From the NCBI GenBank assembly GCA_964640515.1, contig CAZXFG010000020.1:1-13552 (forward strand): DNA of 13,552 bases. The letters are read 5' to 3'. The position numbers were made by a program, and so were the translations under genes. Position 1 is the stretch's first letter; every line of letters begins with the position of its first letter. Origin of the DNA: CAZXFG01 sp964640515 (GTDB lineage Bacteria > Patescibacteriota > Patescibacteriia > Magasanikbacterales > GWA2-37-8). The notes beneath the pieces were generated by a model. That model was not told the origin of the DNA. It saw only the letters and a list, made by a program, of their open reading frames with translations, and did not search any database. Shown here piece after piece: positions 1-4,150 of the stretch.

Positions 1-1
1 G

Positions 2-202
2 GGAATCGAAAGTCGAGAACCTAGAGGGTTCGAAGTCTATCTAAGTGGGGTCGAAAACCTCGCGCGACAACTACAATCGGGAAGTGATGATGAAAAAGAA
101 ACAGCACGAGAAGTTTTGAAAGGTATGCGCAGAGAAACGCGCTCGGTTTGGAGGAAAACGATAGGAGTCCAGAGGAATAAAATTTTCAATTACATCGCCT
201 AA
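2..202 (+). CDS. C-terminal fragment of an unknown protein (5' end outside window)
   Basis: An open frame runs from the window edge through 66 codons to TAA at 200-202 without an internal stop. Its product ends in ...FNYIA. The visible part is hydrophilic and probably helical, rich in Arg, Glu and Lys, with a basic stretch near the end (GMRRETRSVWRKTIG). I do not recognise a family. It is supported as a real gene end because a strong intrinsic terminator begins 19 bases after the stop and no other frame explains the segment. It is probably the last gene of an operon entering from the left. Only the C-terminus is visible, so no function is offered. Confidence 0.6.
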   Translation, partial: GIESREPRGFEVYLSGVENLARQLQSGSDDEKETAREVLKGMRRETRSVWRKTIGVQRNKIFNYIA

Positions 203-220
203 CAGCCGATATGCGGTTTC

Positions 221-251
221 AAACCCTGCACCAGAACGGTGCAGGGTTTTT
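221..251 (+). terminator. Rho-independent terminator after the left-edge gene
   Basis: A perfect 12-bp stem (221-232 with 238-249) has a 5-base loop AGAAC and runs into a short T tract at 247-251. It closes the transcription unit that ends at 202. Confidence 0.9.
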
Positions 252-287
252 CACCCAAATTTTGACCTTTTCTTTCGGGTGCCAGAA

Positions 288-296
288 TGATACAAT
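288..296 (+). promoter_or_regulatory. Extended -10 promoter, near-leaderless, for the 306 gene
   Basis: TGATACAAT is an extended -10 (TG at 288-289, TACAAT at 291-296). No good -35 lies at 17 bp; TTGACC at 262-267 is too far (23 bp). The expected start point is about 302-304, only a few bases before ATG 306. This decides the start codon: the upstream in-frame GTG at 297 would lie outside the transcript. Confidence 0.6.
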
Positions 297-305
297 GTGC
301 TTATT

Positions 306-716
306 ATGCAGTACTATAAAACACACACTCACAAATTAACTGGTACTCACTGGCCACGCTTGATGAAAAAGGCTTTTGGCCTGTATAAAGAACTTACGAG
401 GAAATCAAAACGCCGACCATATGTACGGTCAGCGTATTTTAAGAAACAAAAAGTCTTTTTGGGGTTGTTCTGGCAACATTTGCACGAAAAAAATTTACGT
501 GATAAAACTAGACGGGTAGCATTTTTCCCTTGCGCAGTCGAATTAATTCAAAAAAGCCACTACGAACCTACAACAAAGGAAAATCCTAACAAGAAAGGTG
601 AAATTTTGCATCGTTTTGCTGGATCAACTCCAAATAATGAAATTTTTTTTGTCCAAATCAAAGAGGATAAGCAGACTGATCAAAAATATCTTGTCTCTAT
701 TTTCCCAGTTGAATAG
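306..716 (+). CDS. Small basic orphan protein, possible RelE/barnase-like fold
   Basis: This encodes a soluble protein of about 136 residues with no signal peptide or membrane segment. The N-terminal half is strongly basic and aromatic (HWPRLMKKAFGLYKELTRKSKRRPYVRSAYFKK). The C-terminal half has a compact pattern, HRFAG....NEIFFVQIKED..TDQKYLVSIFP, a conserved-looking Arg followed by two beta-strands. That layout recalls phage-associated barnase/EndoU/colicin/RelE-type nuclease domains, but this is only a pattern impression and no catalytic residue is proven. Similar short proteins occur as hypotheticals in CPR genomes as far as I recall. It stands alone, between a terminator and a repeat-rich gap region, next to a hicBA module, which fits accessory DNA. 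ATG 306 is preferred over GTG 297 because of the promoter position. Alternatives are an RNA-binding protein or a phage remnant. Confidence 0.7.
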   Translation: MQYYKTHTHKLTGTHWPRLMKKAFGLYKELTRKSKRRPYVRSAYFKKQKVFLGLFWQHLHEKNLRDKTRRVAFFPCAVELIQKSHYEPTTKENPNKKGEILHRFAGSTPNNEIFFVQIKEDKQTDQKYLVSIFPVE

Positions 717-750
717 CCCCTTAAAAACAAAAAAAGACTTTCGACGTTGT

Positions 751-762
751 GGTTTATAAACC
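751..762. repeat. 12-bp perfect palindrome
   Basis: GGTTTATAAACC is its own reverse complement. It lies in the non-coding stretch after the 306 gene, on the path of the predicted leftward transcript from 794. It could be an operator or a small RNA hairpin; nothing else identifies it. Confidence 0.4.
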
Positions 763-788
763 CCTGCCAAAAGCCTTTTTCTGATTAT

Positions 789-811
789 ATTATAGCAAGC
801 GCTTGCTATTC
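789..811 (-). promoter_or_regulatory. Leftward extended -10 with 18-bp palindromic operator-like site
   Basis: On the minus strand TGC-TATAAT (TATAAT at 794-789, TG at 797-796) is an extended -10, and a second TATAAT overlaps it at 789-784. The sequence 792-809 is a perfect 18-bp palindrome (ATAGCAAGC/GCTTGCTAT) covering the spacer and the start of the -10, where a repressor would sit. Exactly 17 bases separate the -10 from the gap edge at 811. There GAATAG matches the start of the minus-strand repeat unit found beyond the gap, whose preceding unit would end in TTGACA. No protein gene lies directly downstream leftward, so a short RNA is possible. Confidence 0.5.
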
Positions 812-911
812 NNNNNNNNNNNNNNNNNNNNNNNNNNNNNNNNNNNNNNNNNNNNNNNNNNNNNNNNNNNNNNNNNNNNNNNNNNNNNNNNNNNNNNNNN
901 NNNNNNNNNNN
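812..911. other. Scaffold gap of 100 N
   Basis: Exactly 100 N, the usual placeholder length, so the true size is unknown. The flanks match in phase: sequence before the gap ends in CTATTC, the same as the end of the 15-bp repeat unit that starts immediately after it. The gap probably hides further repeat units that the assembler could not resolve. Confidence 0.95.
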
Positions 912-981
912 TGTCAAGCTCTATTCTGTCAAGCTCTATTCTGTCAAGCTCTATTCTGTCAAGCTCTATTCTGTCAAGCTC
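912..981. repeat. 15-bp tandem repeat, four units plus a partial fifth
   Basis: The unit TGTCAAGCTCTATTC is repeated perfectly at 912-926, 927-941, 942-956 and 957-971, with a partial copy at 972-981. On the minus strand each unit reads GAATAGAGCTTGACA and so contains a consensus -35 hexamer. Because 15 is a multiple of three, all frames stay open through it (for example CQALF repeated), but no start site or continuation makes a convincing gene. The array abuts the scaffold gap and is probably truncated in the assembly. Confidence 0.95.
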
Positions 982-1057
982 AAGCTGTGGATAGGAAGAA
1001 AAGGTCAAAACTTCGTATATGCTTGAACATTGCGCGAAATCGCTCGCTCATCCAAAT

Positions 1058-1096
1058 TTGACTTATTTTGACTTATTTTTCTCTTGTTGGTAATAT
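1058..1096 (+). promoter_or_regulatory. hicBA promoter with tandem -35-like repeats
   Basis: TTGACT (1068-1073) is 17 bp from TAATAT (1091-1096), which is preceded by TG at 1088-1089 (extended -10). The -35 region is duplicated: TTGACTTATT occurs twice in tandem at 1058-1067 and 1068-1077. The expected start near 1103 leaves a leader of about 14 bases without a Shine-Dalgarno sequence. The duplication may be an operator for HicB-HicA autoregulation, which is inference. Confidence 0.6.
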
Positions 1097-1116
1097 ACCC
1101 GCATAATCGCTAATAT

Positions 1117-1335
1117 ATGCGCAAAATTGACTTAAAAAATGTAGTCTGGAAAGAGGGAAAATACTATGTAGCTTGGAATCTGAATACCGCAGTTTCTAGT
1201 TTTGGTGATACCAAAAAAGAGGCCATGGAAAGCTTGCAAGAAGCGCTGGAGCTACATTTAGAAGATACTCCTCTATCAAAAATCAATAAAGTAGAGCGTC
1301 CTGATTTAGTGCCACTCGCTTTAAAATATGCCTAA
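1117..1335 (+). CDS. hicB: HicB-family antitoxin
   Basis: This encodes a 72-residue HicB-like antitoxin, which should neutralise the HicA mRNA interferase encoded next to it by masking its active site. The sequence shows the compact HicB fold signature: GKYYVAWNLNTAVSSFGDTKKEAMESLQEALELHLED (residues about 14-50), where the GDT..EA..sLqEALELhLE helix is typical of the family. The length covers only the partial RNase-H-like domain. The C-terminal ribbon-helix-helix or helix-turn-helix DNA-binding domain found in longer HicB proteins is absent, so repression may be weak or depend on another site. Antitoxin-first order and an 8-base overlap with hicA fit translational coupling, so that toxin is made only after antitoxin. 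No Shine-Dalgarno sequence precedes the ATG. Confidence 0.88.
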   Translation: MRKIDLKNVVWKEGKYYVAWNLNTAVSSFGDTKKEAMESLQEALELHLEDTPLSKINKVERPDLVPLALKYA

Positions 1336-1552
1336 ACCAGTATTGCTTAGTTTGATACTAAAAGTCCTTCATGAAAAGGGCTTCTTTTTTATTCGCCAAA
1401 AGGGATCGCATGCCAGATTTCGTAAAACTGGAAACCCAACCAGAAATGTGACTATCAAAATGTCTAAAAAAGAAATCCCGTATGGTACTTTTCAGTCAAT
1501 TTTGCTCCAATCTGGCCTCGAAGAAAATGATTTCTTTGATGAAGAGAAATAA
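1328..1552 (+). CDS. hicA: HicA-family mRNA interferase toxin
   Basis: This encodes a 74-residue HicA (YcfA-like) toxin. HicA has a double-stranded-RNA-binding-like fold and cleaves mRNA independently of ribosomes, which blocks growth when free of HicB. The hallmark segment is present: GFFFIRQKGSHARFRK (residues about 18-33), with the catalytic histidine at about His28 in GSH. It is followed by the strand VTIKMSKKEIPYGTFQSILLQSGL, typical of the family's second half. Full length with an intact active site suggests a functional toxin. It starts inside the last codons of hicB (overlap 1328-1335) and has no ribosome site of its own. The frame after its stop stays open to a TAG at 1670-1672 (39 codons), probably by chance. 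Confidence 0.92.
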   Translation: MPKPVLLSLILKVLHEKGFFFIRQKGSHARFRKTGNPTRNVTIKMSKKEIPYGTFQSILLQSGLEENDFFDEEK

Positions 1553-1693
1553 GTCAAACTTCAGGATTGGAGTAAAGAAAAAATCAAACAATATTTAAGT
1601 AAATCCTTTGGTTTTGGGATAGTCTGCTTTAGAGTAAAAGAAAAATGGTTAAGCCTGTCCAGAAAACTATAGCGGTCCAACCTCATTTTTAAA

Positions 1694-3055
1694 TTAAATC
1701 ATCCCTCTTAACACCCAAGTCTCGGCTTGAGTGATTTTTATTTTAACCAACTTTCCCATTAATTCCGCAGTGCCGGCAAATTGTACCAACTTCATCTCGC
1801 TGGAATTGCCGGAACAAATTCCGTGTTCGCATCCGTCTACCAATACTTCCACATTCTGATGTAAATATTTTTGATTTTTTCTGTAAGTCGTGGCTTCCAT
1901 CAGATCCTGAATTACCTGCCAACGACGCTTTTTTTCTACTTTTGATATATCATCTTTAAAGACCTTGGCCGCGGCCGTCCCGCTCCGCTCGCTGTACATG
2001 GCTTGATAAGCGATATCAAAATCACACCGCTTAAACAAATCTACGGTATTTTGAAATTGTTCCTCTGTTTCTCCGCAAAATCCCAGCACCAAATCCGTGC
2101 CAATGGCGATTTCCGGCCGAACGACACGAATCTTTTTAATTAAATCAATATATTTTTCTCGCGTGTAATGCCGATTCATTTTCTTTAGAGTTTCATTATC
2201 CCCGCTTTGCGCCGGCAGATGCAAATAATTAACCTGCTTAGGCAATTTCAATGCTTCAATTTGATAATCATTAAAATATTGCGGATCGGCCGCGGTCCAA
2301 TGAATTCTAAAATCTCCGGCCAGCTGGTTTATCTCCCAAAGCAAAGCGGCAAAATCATCTTTAGCGCGAACCGACAGAGATCCTTCCTCGCCATTTGGCG
2401 AGTCAAGATGACAGAGGAATGGATTCCCCCGAGAAAAATTTTCTGAATCAGAAGCTTGATAGTGATTTACCACCTGCCCCAACAATATTATTTCCCTGCT
2501 TTCCGATTTAATCGCCTCCTTTATTTCCAACAAAATATCTCGCACTTTCCGATTACGCTCCCGCCCTCTGGCCTGCGGCACCACGCAATAAGTGCAAAAA
2601 TTATCACAACCGGTTTGAATGGTAATCAAGGCCTGCCAGTCATTTTGTCGTACCGGAGTAATATCCAAATAATCTTTGATTTCCGCCACTCCCAGTTCAC
2701 CCAGCCATTTAGGCAACATGGGCAATTCGTCTATGCCGAAAAACAAATCAACGCCAGCCAGTCGCTCCCGCATCCGGCCGTCCTTGTCTCTCCCGGGCAT
2801 GCAACCGGTCACGGCAATCACCAAATTCGGCTTTTTCTCCCGCAAAATCTGCCAATTATGAACAAAACCGAACACTCGGTCTTCAGCTGACTGGCGCACA
2901 CTGCAAGTATTGATAATAAGCAGGTCCGCTTCCTCCGACCGGCTTGTCTCCGTTAAGCCAAAAGCGCGCAAAAGACCGGCGATTCTCTCGGAATCGTTCT
3001 TGTTCATTTGACAGCCAAAAGTGACCAAGTGGTAAATTTTGTCCTTTGTCATCAT
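1694..3055 (-). CDS. miaB: tRNA-2-methylthio-N6-dimethylallyladenosine synthase MiaB
   Basis: MiaB is a radical-SAM methylthiotransferase that adds a methylthio group to i6A37 of tRNAs reading UNN codons, stabilising codon-anticodon pairing. Three N-terminal cysteines of the UPF0004 domain, for the second iron-sulfur cluster, are at Cys15 (FGCQMN), Cys51 (NTCSVR) and Cys85 (TGCMPG). The radical-SAM triad CxxxCxxC is Cys150, Cys154, Cys157 (GCDNFCTYCVVP). A TRAM-like region closes the protein (about 390-453). At 453 residues it is normal overall, but an insertion of about 24 residues follows GQVVN (about 201-230). Its DNA forms a stem-loop (2380-2409), so it looks like an inserted palindromic element. 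GQVVN replaces the usual GQNVN. Two consecutive ATGs (3055, 3052) are possible starts. It is transcribed alone from its own promoter. The related MtaB is less likely given the motifs. Confidence 0.93.
   Translation of the reverse strand: MMTKDKIYHLVTFGCQMNKNDSERIAGLLRAFGLTETSRSEEADLLIINTCSVRQSAEDRVFGFVHNWQILREKKPNLVIAVTGCMPGRDKDGRMRERLAGVDLFFGIDELPMLPKWLGELGVAEIKDYLDITPVRQNDWQALITIQTGCDNFCTYCVVPQARGRERNRKVRDILLEIKEAIKSESREIILLGQVVNHYQASDSENFSRGNPFLCHLDSPNGEEGSLSVRAKDDFAALLWEINQLAGDFRIHWTAADPQYFNDYQIEALKLPKQVNYLHLPAQSGDNETLKKMNRHYTREKYIDLIKKIRVVRPEIAIGTDLVLGFCGETEEQFQNTVDLFKRCDFDIAYQAMYSERSGTAAAKVFKDDISKVEKKRRWQVIQDLMEATTYRKNQKYLHQNVEVLVDGCEHGICSGNSSEMKLVQFAGTAELMGKLVKIKITQAETWVLRGMI
2380..2409. 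repeat. Palindromic element inserted in frame in miaB
   Basis: The arms 2380-2392 and 2397-2409 form an imperfect 13-bp stem around loop ATTT, with a perfect inner part CTCGCC/GGCGAG. It encodes MiaB residues about 216-226 (HLDSPNGEEGS), within a stretch absent from standard MiaB. The flanking translated text (NFSRGNPFLCHLD...EEGSLSVRA) has the look of peptides encoded by Rickettsia-type palindromic elements. Element borders are uncertain, perhaps 2366-2445. Confidence 0.55.
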
Positions 3056-3075
3056 AAACGCGTTTTACCAAAAAG

Positions 3076-3104
3076 ATTATAGAATAAAAACCCTTCTTAA
3101 TCAA
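3076..3104 (-). promoter_or_regulatory. miaB promoter
   Basis: Read leftward: TTGATT (3104-3099), 17-bp spacer, TATAAT (3081-3076). The start point is expected near 3069, about 14 bases before the first ATG, and the leader has no Shine-Dalgarno sequence. Confidence 0.75.
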
Positions 3105-3109
3105 GCCTG

Positions 3110-3138
3110 TTGTCAATAAAAGTCAACTCTGTTATAAT
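3110..3138 (+). promoter_or_regulatory. Promoter of the 3174 gene
   Basis: TTGTCA (3110-3115), 17-bp spacer, TATAAT (3133-3138) with TG at 3130-3131 (extended -10). The start is expected near 3145, about 29 bases before the ATG. It lies back to back with the miaB promoter, with the two -35 hexamers only 5 bases apart. Confidence 0.8.
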
Positions 3139-3173
3139 GGCAACATAATATAAAAATAACTTTAGCCAACCAT

Positions 3174-4115
3174 ATGAGAGAAAAAAATGGCCCTTCTTTA
3201 GGAGATTTAAGAGGTAGTTTACGGCCGTTGGAAGATAAAGAAATATCATTAACGCCGCGTGAAAAAAGGGGCGTGGCCGGACAAGAAACGCAACGAGAAT
3301 TATTGGATCCTACATTCAAAAGAGAATTGAAATTGGGAGACGCAAAATTGCCGGTCGGCGATTTGGCGGATATACTACAGGGAGAAACAGGGCGCAGTCG
3401 AGCCGTCAGAGATAAAAAACAAATATTGAAAATGTTGGATGAAGCCATCGCGGAAGACGAAAAAAAACCAACGAAAATAATAGAAAAGGACCCAAATTCT
3501 TTGGAAACGATACTTTCCGCTGAACAGGAACAAAAGAATAAGTGGGCGGATATTGATCGTGGCTGGGGAGAAGTGGCAAAACAAACCTCTCCGGTAAAAG
3601 TAAGGCGGGAACAAAAACCGGCTAACCTCAATACTGTCCAGGCCGCTCCGAAACTTAATCAAGAAAGACAACCTATCCCGATGATTAGACCGATGTCTCC
3701 TTGGTGGAAAAGAGCCGCGGTAGCCGCCGGCCTCTTGCTAGGCATGGGCGGTGGAGGAGACTTAGCCAACTATCAAGGGCAGTCCAGGGATAACAGGCCG
3801 GGCGTGAGAGAAACCGCGGATGAAGATTCAGACCAAGACGGTCAAAATGAACCTGTATATTCTCATTCTTCTAAAACAGACAAACCGCAGGCCGCTAAAT
3901 TTGAATACAGTGATCAAGAAGGAATGACCTTAACCCGCCATAGCGGAGAAAAAGTAAAAACGCATCAGACGATACCTGTCGGTCATGACAAAAAACTGGA
4001 AGAATTTTTAGAACAAGCCGAAGTGGCGGCCGAGGCTCTTGTCGTAGCGCCCCCTTCCAAGACCAAAGAAGAAAATAGATCAAAAAGAGGATGGCTAAGC
4101 CGACTATTCGGATAA
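3174..4115 (+). CDS. Unknown single-pass membrane protein, low-complexity and charged
   Basis: I do not recognise a family. The 313-residue product has a long charged, Pro/Glu/Lys-rich N-terminal region (1-176) without a signal peptide. A short hydrophobic stretch follows WWKR (about 181-195, AAVAAGLLLGMGGGG), then a second polar region rich in Asp, Gln and Ser (196-300), ending in a basic amphipathic tail RSKRGWLSRLFG. The hydrophobic part is only about 15 residues and glycine-rich, so membrane insertion is uncertain. If inserted, the basic flank before it suggests the N-terminal half is cytoplasmic. Much of the chain is probably disordered. It is a single-gene unit with its own strong promoter and terminator. 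Nothing in it supports a catalytic role; a linker or envelope scaffold protein is a guess. Confidence 0.75.
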   Translation: MREKNGPSLGDLRGSLRPLEDKEISLTPREKRGVAGQETQRELLDPTFKRELKLGDAKLPVGDLADILQGETGRSRAVRDKKQILKMLDEAIAEDEKKPTKIIEKDPNSLETILSAEQEQKNKWADIDRGWGEVAKQTSPVKVRREQKPANLNTVQAAPKLNQERQPIPMIRPMSPWWKRAAVAAGLLLGMGGGGDLANYQGQSRDNRPGVRETADEDSDQDGQNEPVYSHSSKTDKPQAAKFEYSDQEGMTLTRHSGEKVKTHQTIPVGHDKKLEEFLEQAEVAAEALVVAPPSKTKEENRSKRGWLSRLFG

Positions 4116-4127
4116 AACTACCATTTC

Positions 4128-4150
4128 CCCCGGCTCAACGCCGGGGTTTT
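4128..4150 (+). terminator. Rho-independent terminator of the 3174 gene
   Basis: A 7-bp GC stem (CCCCGGC 4128-4134 with GCCGGGG 4140-4146), loop TCAAC, then TTTT. The thrS stop codon on the other strand (4149-4151) lies at its foot. In the minus direction there is no T tract, so it is mainly a plus-strand terminator. Confidence 0.85.

Noticed and set aside
20..50. tRNA-like T-arm text (GGTTCGAAG) at the left edge
   Set aside because: The flanking stems do not pair properly, there is no acceptor end, and the stretch lies inside an open coding frame.
912..981. CRISPR array
   Set aside because: Units are 15 bp and directly adjacent, with no variable spacers and no cas genes.
986..994. DnaA-box-like TGTGGATAG next to the tandem repeat, suggesting a replication origin
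   Set aside because: It has one mismatch to consensus, a similar single-mismatch site is found near thrS, there is no cluster of boxes and no dnaA or dnaN gene in the window.
747..1061. Open frames running through the tandem repeat (CQALF, SSSIL or LDRIE peptide repeats)
   Set aside because: The frames are open only because the unit is 15 bp and the N run translates as unknown; there is no promoter, conserved start or continuation, and three frames are equally open.
1553..1672. In-frame open extension of 39 codons after the hicA stop
   Set aside because: HicA is already full length, there is no start codon context, and the peptide matches nothing I know; chance in AT-rich DNA is the simplest reading.
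4128..4146. Bidirectional terminator also serving thrS
   Set aside because: Read leftward the stem is followed by GGAAATGG, with no T tract.
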